Source: Deltaproteobacteria bacterium
GTDB taxonomy: Bacteria; Desulfobacterota; DSM-4660; Desulfatiglandales; HGW-15
NCBI GenBank assembly: GCA_020342025.1
Contig: CP070840.1
Coordinates: forward strand, 2,658,406-2,670,825
Direction: 5' to 3'
DNA length: 12,420 nt
Below are positions 1 through 6,612 of the stretch, piece by piece. The position numbers were made by a program, and so were the translations under genes. The notes below the pieces were generated by a model. The model did no database searches. It was given only the letters and a program-made list of their open reading frames with translations, and was not told where the DNA came from. The first letter of the stretch is position 1. Every line of letters begins with the position of its first letter.

Positions 1-828
1 TAGGAGAGAAAGGTCATCATTTCGAAATCCATGGGGTCTGTTCACCGAGTCCACATAGATAACCCCCCTGATTTTAGACCTGCTGATCAGAGGGACGCAC
101 ATCACAGACCTCACCCTCATCATTTCCATACTCTCTGAACGATCACCCTCATCCTCACTGAGGGTGTCTAACATCATAATTGGCCGGCCCTCCCTTACAA
201 CGCGTTCCACGATAGTCCGGCTATAGCCCTTGCGGGTCCTATCGCCGGACTCTCGACTCTTGGGTATGACTTCCGAAACCTCTTTTGTTTCAGGATGAAT
301 GAGGATGATAACCCCTCTGTCCACCCTCTTAAGGAGATCCAAAATATAGTCGAGGATCTTTTGCAGAATTTCATTGATATCCGTTGATTTCATGAGCACA
401 TCGGACACCTTATGGATCAGTTCCATATTTTTCTGCGAAGTCATTGGCCGGTCTTGCACGATGACCGTTTCACTATCGGTAATTTCCTTGGAAAAATCGA
501 TGGAATCCAGAAAAGGGATCACGCTGTCTAAACAAGCCTTGCCCAGACAAAGCACACTCATGCCGAGGACAATGGGAACCCCCTCTCCCACTTGAAGTTC
601 CACTCCAGGGCGTATGGCTTCGCCATTGACAAAGGTGCCATTCTTGCTTTTCAGGTCTTTAATAAAGTATTTGTTCCCCCTTTTGACAATCCTCAAGTGT
701 TTGCGGGAGACGAATTTATCCTTCATCTGGACGTGATTAAAGGCTGAGCGTCCCACATAGATGGTATCAGCATTGAGGTCAAAGGATTGACCTTCATCCG
801 ATCCGTCCATGGTGTAGAGTTTGATCAT
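1..828 (-). CDS. FHA domain plus GAF domain signalling protein, C-terminus cut by window edge
   Basis: The frame is open from an ATG at 828 to the left edge, giving 276 visible residues and no stop. Residues about 1-95 form an FHA (phosphothreonine-binding) domain: GRS at 26-28, SRKH at 41-44 and NGTFVNG at 63-69 are the family's binding-loop signature. A linker follows. Residues about 150-276 read as a GAF domain, including VIPKSRESG, a helix with YSRTIVERVV and the closing strand GVIYVDS. A Shine-Dalgarno AAAGGA lies about ten bases upstream of the ATG. FHA-GAF proteins usually continue into an effector such as a sigma-54 AAA+ domain, a PP2C phosphatase, a nucleotide cyclase or HD-GYP, and that part is outside the window, so output activity cannot be named. 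It probably reads Ser/Thr phosphorylation in the cytoplasm. No kinase is visible nearby. Confidence 0.88.
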   Translation of the reverse strand, partial: MIKLYTMDGSDEGQSFDLNADTIYVGRSAFNHVQMKDKFVSRKHLRIVKRGNKYFIKDLKSKNGTFVNGEAIRPGVELQVGEGVPIVLGMSVLCLGKACLDSVIPFLDSIDFSKEITDSETVIVQDRPMTSQKNMELIHKVSDVLMKSTDINEILQKILDYILDLLKRVDRGVIILIHPETKEVSEVIPKSRESGDRTRKGYSRTIVERVVREGRPIMMLDTLSEDEGDRSESMEMMRVRSVMCVPLISRSKIRGVIYVDSVNRPHGFRNDDLSLL

Positions 829-892
829 GAATACGTTGTCCTTTTTGAAAAAGCTCAAACCAGATTGACATCGAGTGTATTTAAGATACTGT

Positions 893-922
893 ATTTTCTC
901 ATAAAAGAGGTTAAAGAGTCAA
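893..922 (-). promoter_or_regulatory. Candidate sigma-70 type promoter of the FHA-GAF gene
   Basis: On the minus strand TTGACT (917-922) and GAAAAT (893-898) are separated by 18 bases, about 65 bases upstream of the FHA-GAF start codon. The -35 matches five of six consensus bases and the -10 four of six. This is pattern matching only. Confidence 0.35.
908..918 (-). promoter_or_regulatory. Shared 11-base word CTCTTTAACCT, copy 1
   Basis: The minus-strand word CTCTTTAACCT begins 80-90 bases upstream of the FHA-GAF start. An identical word sits at almost the same distance upstream of the response regulator (1742-1752). It overlaps the candidate -35/spacer here, so a bound factor could block or assist polymerase. 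Its role as an operator is inference. Confidence 0.3.
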
Positions 923-1088
923 TACGCTAATTGGGGATGGAAAGGGCAAGGATATAGGTGCTGGTTTTGCTTATCCCTACTTGCACTCAAAGGAGCAAAG
1001 GATTTTGCGTGTGGAATAGGGTTTCAAAATGGCTAAAAGCTAAGCTTAAGGTGCTGTAAACAGGCAATCAGTGGGGAAGGGGATGATT

Positions 1089-1118
1089 AAAAAAGGCAGA
1101 GTCTGTCGTGAATCTGCC
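1089..1118 (-). terminator. Intrinsic terminator of the response regulator gene
   Basis: Read on the minus strand, GGCAGA (from 1118) pairs with TCTGCC (ending at 1095). The stem can extend to nine pairs with one mismatch around a short loop. It is followed directly by TTTTTT. It lies about 50 bases past the response regulator stop, so it separates that gene from the FHA-GAF gene, which must have its own promoter. Confidence 0.8.
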
Positions 1119-1166
1119 CTCCTCTTCAACGCCTAGAAAAGCTTACACCTTTATTGTATTGCAATT

Positions 1167-1658
1167 TTAGATATAATGTGGAAATTTCTCCCAAAACTCC
1201 TTGTCGTGCTTCTGCCAATCAGCGCCAAACTTATTGTCGTAATAGGAGGCAAGCCTGTCATACCAACGCCACCAGAAATTCTTCCCCTTTTCCTTAGCTT
1301 CTAATATGTCATTTAGGAAAGTTACAATGTTGGTCATTTCCTCTTTGGGTATGTAGGAAGCCGCCCCTTCTTTGTAGGACTTTACCGTGTCTTCAGGGCT
1401 CAGCGCGTGTGCGGTCAACATAACAGCAATCACTTTTCTCCTGTTTGCAATCTCTAATAGTTCATAGCCGTCAACCCCCATGATATCCAAAATGGCCATA
1501 TCAAAATACTCGGCTTCTAGTCGCTCTTTCGCCTCATTAAAGGAGTAGGCTTTTGACAGATTGCACATAGGTAGCAATTCTTCCAAAGTTTCCAATACAT
1601 CAGGCTCGTCATCCACGATGAGAATTCTTTTCCCATCTAAAAGGTTTTTACTCGCCAT
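1167..1658 (-). CDS. Stand-alone response regulator (REC domain) with aromatic C-terminal tail
   Basis: This 163-residue protein has a CheY-like receiver domain over residues about 10-122. The acidic pair D16-D17, phospho-acceptor D58 (LDIMG), T82 (LTA) and K105 (PKE) are all in place, so phosphotransfer should work. There is no DNA-binding or enzymatic output domain. Residues 127-163 form instead a tail with five tryptophans and several tyrosines (FWWRWYDRL, YYDNKFG, DWQKHDKEFW). From memory, similar tails occur in single-domain regulators of deltaproteobacteria, where no function is established to my knowledge. The start is set by AGGAGG six bases upstream of the ATG. No histidine kinase is adjacent, so the partner is unknown. 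The gene is transcribed alone, with a promoter candidate upstream and a terminator at 1089-1118. Confidence 0.92.
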   Translation of the reverse strand: MASKNLLDGKRILIVDDEPDVLETLEELLPMCNLSKAYSFNEAKERLEAEYFDMAILDIMGVDGYELLEIANRRKVIAVMLTAHALSPEDTVKSYKEGAASYIPKEEMTNIVTFLNDILEAKEKGKNFWWRWYDRLASYYDNKFGADWQKHDKEFWEKFPHYI

Positions 1659-1693
1659 TCTGAGACCTCCTTCTGTGAATTTTTTGCCGGGCT

Positions 1694-1699
1694 ATTATA
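1694..1699 (-). promoter_or_regulatory. Candidate -10 box of the response regulator
   Basis: A perfect TATAAT on the minus strand, 36 bases upstream of the start codon, would give a leader of about 30 bases containing the AGGAGG. No good -35 is seen at 16-18 bases, which would suit a promoter needing an activator bound at the repeats just upstream. Confidence 0.45.
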
Positions 1700-1730
1700 C
1701 AGCCATCATTGAATAAATTAGTGCGTTTCT

Positions 1731-1752
1731 AGGTTAAATCAAGGTTAAAGAG
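1731..1752 (-). promoter_or_regulatory. Tandem AGGTTAAA boxes with 11-base period upstream of the response regulator
   Basis: The plus-strand word AGGTTAAA occurs at 1731-1738 and again at 1742-1749, exactly one helical turn apart. The second copy is part of the 11-base word also found upstream of the FHA-GAF gene at 908-918. Direct repeats at 11-base spacing are the usual layout of OmpR/PhoB-family sites. The boxes lie about 32-53 bases upstream of the TATAAT. An activator site is inferred, not shown. Confidence 0.35.
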
Positions 1753-2009
1753 CGAGACCACGATGCCCTATTTTTGTCTCTTTGCCCCGATTTTCCATTG
1801 GCCATGACTTCTGCCATTTCCCCGTTTACCCCATAAGCTTCTTATTCGTGCCATCCTACATAGCGAGCCCACCTGAAAATAGGGTCTTCTTTCTCATAAA
1901 ATACAGGGTTTACCTTATTGACCCGCATAGGTCCTTTTGTGAACATACATCTATGGCCAAAAAGGTCTACCCCCCAGGGCTATAGGCTTTAGGGTCTGTC
2001 ATCGGCGGT

Positions 2010-2027
2010 CTGTTGCCCGAGCAACAG
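2010..2027 (+). promoter_or_regulatory. Hairpin or dyad in the leader of the rpoH-like gene
   Basis: CTGTTGC, loop CCGA, GCAACAG is a perfect 7-bp stem 72 bases upstream of the start codon. It has no following T-run, so it is not a terminator. It could be an operator dyad or an RNA element. Some rpoH genes are controlled by leader RNA structure, but that is only an analogy here. Confidence 0.35.
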
Positions 2028-2098
2028 GATAGGGGTAATTTTTCAAGAAAATCAAAAACTAAGACGAGAATCCAACGAAATCTAAGGAGAGACGTAAA

Positions 2099-3028
2099 AT
2101 GCAAATTTGGTCACAATCTAAGAATAGGGACATTTCACCGTATGATCATCTCCAGATCTACCTCCTGCAGATAAAACAATACAGGCTTTTGAGCAGAGAG
2201 GAAGAAATCGAGCTTGGCCAAAGGGTGAGAGATCATAATGATGAGGAGGCCGTCAACCGATTAATCACGTCAAATCTCCGACTCGTGGTGAAAATTGCGA
2301 TGGACTACCATCGCTACTGGTCAAAAAACCTGCTGGACCTTATTCAGGAGGGTAATTTGGGCCTGCTCCAGGCTGCCAGAAAATTTGATCCCAGTCGAGG
2401 GGTCAAGTTCTCATACTACGCCTCATTCTGGATCAAGGCCTATATGTTGAAGTTCATCATGGACAACTGGAAGCTTGTTAAGATCGGGACAACGCAACGC
2501 CAACGTAAGTTGTTCTTCAATCTGGCAAGGGAGAAAGCCAGATTGATGGCTGAAGGCTTCGCTCCCGAACCGAAGCTTGTTGCCGAGCGGCTCGATGTGA
2601 AGGAAGACGAGGTCATAGAGATGACCCAGCGGCTGGAAGGCGGTGAGCTCTCAATTGATGTTCCTCTAGGCGAAGACTCAAGAGAAACCTTCGGGACTTT
2701 CCTAAAGGACTCGACCGTGGCCATCGACGAGCAGCTTTCCCGAGAACAGCGGGGAGTCATTTTTGCTCAGAAACTCAAGGAATTTCGCAAAGGACTTTCC
2801 AAGAGAGAAGCAGACATTTTTGACAAACGAATTATGTCTGAAAATCCTACTATCCTCAAAGAGCTTGGGGATAAATACCATATCTCGAGAGAAAGGGTGC
2901 GTCAGATCCAGCAAAGAATCATTGAAAACATCAGAAAATGGTCCACGGAACAGATCTCAAATTTTGAAGAGGAATATGCTGACTTCCATATTTTAAGCCC
3001 GGGAATGGTCCGAGTGAAGAACACTTGA
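2099..3028 (+). CDS. rpoH: RNA polymerase sigma factor, RpoH (sigma-32) family
   Basis: This 309-residue group 3-like sigma-70 protein keeps the order of regions. Region 1.2 is near 15-45, and region 2 follows with DLIQEGNLGLL at 80-90 and the promoter-melting/-10 segment FSYYASFWIKAYM at 104-116. The RpoH box QRQRKLFFNL is at 133-142, region 3 at about 150-225, and the region 4 helix-turn-helix has HISRERVRQIQQR at 261-273. The RpoH box is diagnostic of heat-shock sigma factors. The protein is slightly longer than the E. coli one (about 284) because of an acidic C-terminal extension (about 285-309). AAGGAG nine bases upstream supports the ATG. It would direct polymerase to chaperone and protease promoters. 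The leader hairpin at 2010-2027 and the small membrane protein behind it may bear on its control. Some deltaproteobacteria carry several RpoH paralogues, so the regulon could differ. Confidence 0.9.
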   Translation: MQIWSQSKNRDISPYDHLQIYLLQIKQYRLLSREEEIELGQRVRDHNDEEAVNRLITSNLRLVVKIAMDYHRYWSKNLLDLIQEGNLGLLQAARKFDPSRGVKFSYYASFWIKAYMLKFIMDNWKLVKIGTTQRQRKLFFNLAREKARLMAEGFAPEPKLVAERLDVKEDEVIEMTQRLEGGELSIDVPLGEDSRETFGTFLKDSTVAIDEQLSREQRGVIFAQKLKEFRKGLSKREADIFDKRIMSENPTILKELGDKYHISRERVRQIQQRIIENIRKWSTEQISNFEEEYADFHILSPGMVRVKNT

Positions 3029-3111
3029 TTTCTTCTCCTGTTGAAGTGAAATCTATCAATCTCACAACTCATTAATTTTGGAAAAGAGAATAAGAAAAGG
3101 AGGATTGACTC

Positions 3112-3273
3112 ATGAAAGGACTATCTACGCTTTGCTTTTGGGTAGGGATTCTTTCTATACCTGCGGCCCTGATCGTGTTCTTTGCCAGGTCTCATGAATG
3201 GGGTATTTTTATTGGACTCTGGCCAGCGACGCTGCTCATTCTGAGCTATATCTTGGAACGAAAATCTGTTTAA
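3112..3273 (+). CDS. Small two-helix membrane protein, 53 residues
   Basis: A perfect AAAGGAGG (3095-3102) lies ten bases upstream of an ATG opening a 53-codon frame that ends in TAA at 3271-3273. The product has two hydrophobic stretches (about 5-25 and 31-47) split by ARSHEWG, and ends with a short basic tail ERKSV. That is a hairpin-like inner-membrane protein. There are no cysteines beyond C8 and no recognised family. It lies 83 bases after rpoH with no terminator between and is followed by a strong terminator at 3320-3350, so co-transcription with rpoH is likely. It could anchor or modulate a stress protein at the membrane, but nothing in the sequence shows a function. Confidence 0.75.
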   Translation: MKGLSTLCFWVGILSIPAALIVFFARSHEWGIFIGLWPATLLILSYILERKSV

Positions 3274-3319
3274 AACTTACTTTAGTCCCCAGGGAGTCAT
3301 TTGGGCTGCCAACACATTC

Positions 3320-3350
3320 AAGGCAGGGAAATTATATCCCTGCCTTTTCT
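3320..3350 (+). terminator. Intrinsic terminator after the rpoH/small protein unit
   Basis: A perfect 10-bp stem AAGGCAGGGA/TCCCTGCCTT with a seven-base loop is followed by TTCT. It closes the plus-strand unit starting at rpoH and isolates it from the Fe-S protein gene downstream. Confidence 0.9.
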
Positions 3351-3447
3351 ATTATAAGATTTGTAATCTTGCACGAAGTCTTATAGAATCCCTCCATTCA
3401 TCTTGACAGGCCTGGGAAAAATCAATGACAACCATCCTATACCAAAC

Positions 3448-3454
3448 GGAGGTG
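3448..3454 (+). promoter_or_regulatory. Ribosome binding site fixing the start of the Fe-S protein
   Basis: GGAGGTG is eight bases before the ATG at 3463. The frame stays open upstream to a TTG at 3403, but that codon has no Shine-Dalgarno, so the shorter protein is preferred. Confidence 0.8.
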
Positions 3455-3462
3455 AAGCTACC

Positions 3463-4629
3463 ATGGCTGGAGGTTCACTAGACAAAAAATATGAGCGGGC
3501 TGCCCAAGTCATCTGTAATCAGGGGGCGGTACCCTTCCCGGTTAACGACACGACCATATCCATCCTGAAACACGTCATCGAGGACGACGAAGAAGAACTC
3601 GACTTCATTGAGGCATTCCGTAAGCAGCCGTCCCAGACCGTGGAACAGTTAAAGGAATCGAGCAATCTCCCGGAAGAGAAGATTGAACAACTCGCAACGC
3701 GTCTGGCTAGGAAGGGTCTCATCTTCAATCAGCCCAGTTCAGCCGGGGTCATGGTCTACCGGTTGCTTCCCCTCATGACGGTTGGCTTGATGGAGTATAT
3801 GTTCATGGGGGAGCTGAAAGGGAATGAGAAGGAGCAACAGCTGGCCCAATTGTTCGAAAAGCTCATTATGCAATTGGGAGACCAGGTCCAAGGGAATTAC
3901 GATAATTTGGTGCCTCTATTTGAGAAGTCCCCACCCGTGGATCGGACCGTGCCCATGCGGACCACGGAGGAGGGGAAGGAGATCAAGGTCGTACTAATGG
4001 ATAAAAGTATCGAAGTGCCTGAAGAATTTGTCCTGCCGAGCCAGTCGGTAGAAGAGATCATCAACAAATTCGACGACATTGCGGTGGGTCACTGCTTCTG
4101 CCGCCAACGACGAAAAATGTTAGGAGAACCCTGTGACACGGATGCACCGATGATGAACTGTTTTACCTTCGGTAAGTCAGCGCGCCACACCGCTGCCCAG
4201 GGATTCGCCCAGAAGATTACGAAAGAAGAGGCGTTTAAGATAATGAGGGAGGCCGAGGAGGCTGGCCTCGTCCACAAGGCCTTCCATCCCATTTCAAACG
4301 TGTCTCGTCCGGAAACGAGCATTTGCAACTGCTGTAAGGATTGCTGTGACACCCTTAATGTCTGGCGCGAGGGAGTGTTGCCTCTCATCAATTCCACTTA
4401 TTACCTATCTCTCATCGACCAAGAAGCCTGCTCAGGGTGCGGGATATGTGTGGAGCGTTGTCCGACCGACGCGATAAAGCTAAACGAGAATGAAGAGGCT
4501 GAACGGGACGAAAGGTTATGCTTAGGGTGCGGCATTTGCGCTCGATTCTGTCCGGAGGAAGCCATCTCCTTAAAAGAGGGTTTGCGGAAGGTATTCATCC
4601 TCCCGCCCCGTTTGCGCCAGTCTGCCTAG
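3463..4629 (+). CDS. Winged-helix-like, Cys-rich protein with C-terminal 2x[4Fe-4S] ferredoxin domain
   Basis: The 388-residue protein has three parts. Residues about 25-105 have helix-turn-helix spacing (EAFRKQPSQTVEQLKESS, then EEKIEQLATRLARKGLI and a wing-like VMVYRLLPL), resembling a winged helix. The central part, 200-300, carries two cysteine clusters: C211, C213, C224 and C233 (GHCFCR, EPCD, NCFTFG), then C288, C290, C291, C294 and C295 (ICNCCKDCCD). The C-terminal part is a bacterial-type ferredoxin with C323-C326-C329-C333 and C353-C356-C359-C363, each ending CP. Proteins of this make-up are, to my knowledge, common in sulfate reducers and methanogens and are annotated only as 4Fe-4S binding. 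Role: probably cytoplasmic electron transfer or redox sensing. It stands alone, flanked by a terminator upstream and a convergent SDR gene downstream. Confidence 0.85.
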   Translation: MAGGSLDKKYERAAQVICNQGAVPFPVNDTTISILKHVIEDDEEELDFIEAFRKQPSQTVEQLKESSNLPEEKIEQLATRLARKGLIFNQPSSAGVMVYRLLPLMTVGLMEYMFMGELKGNEKEQQLAQLFEKLIMQLGDQVQGNYDNLVPLFEKSPPVDRTVPMRTTEEGKEIKVVLMDKSIEVPEEFVLPSQSVEEIINKFDDIAVGHCFCRQRRKMLGEPCDTDAPMMNCFTFGKSARHTAAQGFAQKITKEEAFKIMREAEEAGLVHKAFHPISNVSRPETSICNCCKDCCDTLNVWREGVLPLINSTYYLSLIDQEACSGCGICVERCPTDAIKLNENEEAERDERLCLGCGICARFCPEEAISLKEGLRKVFILPPRLRQSA

Positions 4630-4827
4630 AATCAAAAAATCTACCGACCCCGTTCTAAAGAATAATCACGTCGGCATTGTATTTTCGTTGCCCTGCCCTT
4701 TTAGAGGGGAGAAGTCTGCAACTGGCCTTATTCTTCATGAAAGGCTCATGGCGTTGAAGCAAGAGTCAAGAGCAGGAGAAGAGGGGGACCTCCGCTTTCT
4801 ACAGATGAGGAATGACCCTCGTCCATA

Positions 4828-5577
4828 CTAATTGATGATTAACCCGCCATCAATGGTAAGCGTGATGCCGTTTACAAAGTCGGATTCATCCGAAGCGAGA
4901 TAGACAGCCCCGGGGGCGATATCCGAGACTTCTCCAACCCTACCGTAAGGAGTCTGGTCGAGGCGGCTCTTGAGGTAAGCAGGGTCACTTAGGAGGTGCT
5001 CATTTAGGGGTGTTCTGGTATCCCCTGGCCCGATAGCGTTCACATTGATTTTCTTTGGGGCCAATTCCATGGCCAGGGCTTTGGTAAGACCCATAATAGC
5101 CCCCTTTGAGGCACAGTAGGCCGCCGCATTGGGGAAACCGATCTGACCCGCGATAGAAGCCAGGTTGATGATTTTTCCTTTTCCCTGTTTAAGCATTTCA
5201 GGGACAGCCCTCTGAATACACAGAAAACTCCCTTTCACATTAATATCCATGGTGTCGTCCCAGATTTGCTCCGTATGGTGTTCAAGATCGGCACTAATCA
5301 GGATTCCTGCGTTATTCACCAGGATGTCGAGCTTCCCAAAAGCGTTGACCGTATCCGTGATCAATCTTTCAGCGTCCCGCGCCTTCGAGACATCCCCTGC
5401 AACCGCAAGTCCTTCACTCCCCCGCTTCTTAATCTCAGCCACCACCTCTTCAAGGGGCTCCCTGTGTCTGGCGTTCACGGTTACCTTTGCCCCCTGTCGG
5501 GCGAATTCCAAAGCAATGGCTTTGCCAATTCCCTGCCCCGCCCCAGTAACGATAGCCACTTTATCCTTCAGTCTCAT
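4828..5577 (-). CDS. Short-chain dehydrogenase/reductase, FabG-like
   Basis: This 249-residue classical SDR has the nucleotide-binding TGAGQGIG at 11-18, NNAG at 88-91, catalytic N113, S141, Y154 and K158 (YCASK), and the usual C-terminal DGG. The length is normal for FabG-type enzymes. R37 after the second strand favours NADP(H), but that is not decisive. The frame extends to 5622, but the ATG at 5577 is preferred because GGGAGG lies six bases upstream. The gene is divergent from the pxp-like operon across 228 bases, which suggests shared control or a shared pathway. The substrate is not readable from the sequence: 3-oxoacyl-ACP, 3-hydroxyacyl-CoA or another secondary alcohol are all possible. 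In context it may handle an oxidised product of the neighbouring lactam/amino acid enzymes. Confidence 0.9.
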   Translation of the reverse strand: MRLKDKVAIVTGAGQGIGKAIALEFARQGAKVTVNARHREPLEEVVAEIKKRGSEGLAVAGDVSKARDAERLITDTVNAFGKLDILVNNAGILISADLEHHTEQIWDDTMDINVKGSFLCIQRAVPEMLKQGKGKIINLASIAGQIGFPNAAAYCASKGAIMGLTKALAMELAPKKINVNAIGPGDTRTPLNEHLLSDPAYLKSRLDQTPYGRVGEVSDIAPGAVYLASDESDFVNGITLTIDGGLIIN

Positions 5578-5583
5578 ATCCAA

Positions 5584-5589
5584 CCTCCC
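5584..5589 (-). promoter_or_regulatory. Ribosome binding site fixing the SDR start
   Basis: GGGAGG on the minus strand sits six bases before the ATG at 5577. It decides against the 15-codon-longer reading frame. Confidence 0.8.
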
Positions 5590-5677
5590 TTCTTCTGTAA
5601 ATAAACCGCGCAAGGAATTCAATCAAAACATTAGGTTATATCAGTACGTTAGATAATATGATTAGTCAATAAAGAAC

Positions 5678-5704
5678 TTGACAAGGTCTCCCGATGGTTC
5701 TAAT
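5678..5704 (+). promoter_or_regulatory. Candidate promoter of the pxp-like operon
   Basis: A perfect -35 TTGACA (5678-5683) is followed, 15 bases on, by TCTAAT (5699-5704), five of six matches to the -10. The spacer is shorter than ideal, as seen in promoters remodelled by an activator. It would start a leader of about 95 bases before pxpA. Confidence 0.4.
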
Positions 5705-5794
5705 GATGCAAACGATTATCCACTCCAGTTGCTTGTTCCATGGAGAGCCGGCTTCTCCGGTTCTGGGGCAACAAGTCGTGTATTGGCCAACAAT

Positions 5795-5800
5795 GGAGGA
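5795..5800 (+). promoter_or_regulatory. Ribosome binding site fixing the PxpA-like start
   Basis: GGAGGA is five bases before the ATG at 5806. The frame is open back to an ATG at 5740, but those 22 codons lack a Shine-Dalgarno and do not match the family N-terminus, which begins with the IDLNxDMGE strand. Confidence 0.8.
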
Positions 5801-5805
5801 AAGCC

Positions 5806-6573
5806 ATGACAATAGAAATTGATCTGAACTGTGACATGGGAGAGAGCTTCGGGATCTACAGGATCGGCAACGACGAAGAGATGATGAAGTACGTAAACTC
5901 CATAAGTGTAGGATGCGGTTTTCATGCCGGGGATCCTCATGTCATGAGGGAAACGGTCTCCTTGGCAAGGAAGTATGGCGTGGCCGTGGGCGCCCATCCC
6001 GGGTATCCGGATCTCATGGGTTTCGGAAGGAGAAAGATGGAGATCACCCCCGAGGAGGCAAAGGACTATATCCTTTATCAGGTGGGTGCCTTAAAGGCGT
6101 TCTGTGAGGCGGCCGGGCTGGAACTTCAGCATGTGAAACCTCATGGTGAATTCTACCAGATGCTTTGGAAAAACGATACCCTCGCCCAGGGGGTGCTTGA
6201 GGCAGTTAGGAGCATCAGGCCGGAACCCATATTCCTGGCCCTCTACAACACCATTCCCTATGAGATGGCCCAATCCATGGGGATCAGAGTGGCAGGCGAA
6301 CTTTATGCGGATTTGGACTACTATCCGGACGGGACAACCTTTATCAAGAAAGTGCATGGGAAAATTGACACCCAGGCGACAGTGGAAAAAGTGGTCAAGA
6401 TGGTGCTGGATGGTAAGGTCACGGCGTCGGATGGAAAAGAGATCGAGGTAAAAGGGAGAAGTATTTGTTTCCATGGCGATAATCCGCAAAGTCCGCAGGT
6501 GGCTAAAGCGGTCAGAGAGGCGTTGGAGAAAAAAGGAGTGAGAATTGTCCCTCTGGGGTCTCAGTCCTACTGA
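5806..6573 (+). CDS. pxpA: LamB/YcsF family protein, PxpA-like subunit of a lactam-opening enzyme
   Basis: The 255-residue product matches PxpA (5-oxoprolinase subunit A, formerly YbgL/YcsF). It shows IDLNCDMGES at 5-14, CGFHAGDP at 37-44, GAHPGYPD at 62-69, GFGRR at 72-76, HVKPHG at 109-114 and CFHGD at 221-225. With PxpB and PxpC this family hydrolyses 5-oxoproline to glutamate using ATP in E. coli and Bacillus. The fungal lamB gene belongs to lactam use. The copy here departs from common family sequence in the second half: the usual KPHGxLYN is KPHGEFYQ, and the usual FADRxY...DGxLVPR is YADLDYYPDGTTFIKK. It is the first gene of a plus-strand operon, with pxpB 39 bases downstream. Family membership is secure; 5-oxoproline as substrate is not. 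Confidence 0.88.
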   Translation: MTIEIDLNCDMGESFGIYRIGNDEEMMKYVNSISVGCGFHAGDPHVMRETVSLARKYGVAVGAHPGYPDLMGFGRRKMEITPEEAKDYILYQVGALKAFCEAAGLELQHVKPHGEFYQMLWKNDTLAQGVLEAVRSIRPEPIFLALYNTIPYEMAQSMGIRVAGELYADLDYYPDGTTFIKKVHGKIDTQATVEKVVKMVLDGKVTASDGKEIEVKGRSICFHGDNPQSPQVAKAVREALEKKGVRIVPLGSQSY

Positions 6574-6612
6574 TGATCTCTTTAGAATCTACCAGTAAGA
6601 GAGGAAAGCGAG

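Larger units (their letters stand above)
1700..2098 (+). other. Divergent intergenic region and leader of the sigma factor gene
   Basis: This 400-base region lies between the response regulator and the sigma gene. It holds the minus-strand boxes above, a perfect 7-bp hairpin CTGTTGC/GCAACAG with a four-base loop (2010-2027), and the Shine-Dalgarno AAGGAG (2084-2089) of the sigma gene. A weak -35-like TTGACC is at 1918-1923 with no convincing -10 behind it. An open frame at 1782-1985 starts with TTG, lacks a ribosome binding site and has no protein-like motif, so I do not call it a gene. Confidence 0.5.

Noticed and set aside
1829..1836. CCCCATAA resembling a sigma-32 -10 element upstream of rpoH
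   Set aside because: No CTTGAA-like -35 at the needed distance.
1782..1985. 67-codon plus-strand frame upstream of rpoH
   Set aside because: TTG start without a ribosome binding site and no recognisable motif; intergenic DNA is the simpler reading.
3198..3386. 62-codon plus-strand frame overlapping the small membrane protein and the terminator
   Set aside because: It runs through the intrinsic terminator, lacks a Shine-Dalgarno, and overlaps a better supported gene.
3403..3462. 20-codon N-terminal extension of the Fe-S protein
   Set aside because: TTG start without ribosome binding site; GGAGGTG precedes the ATG at 3463.
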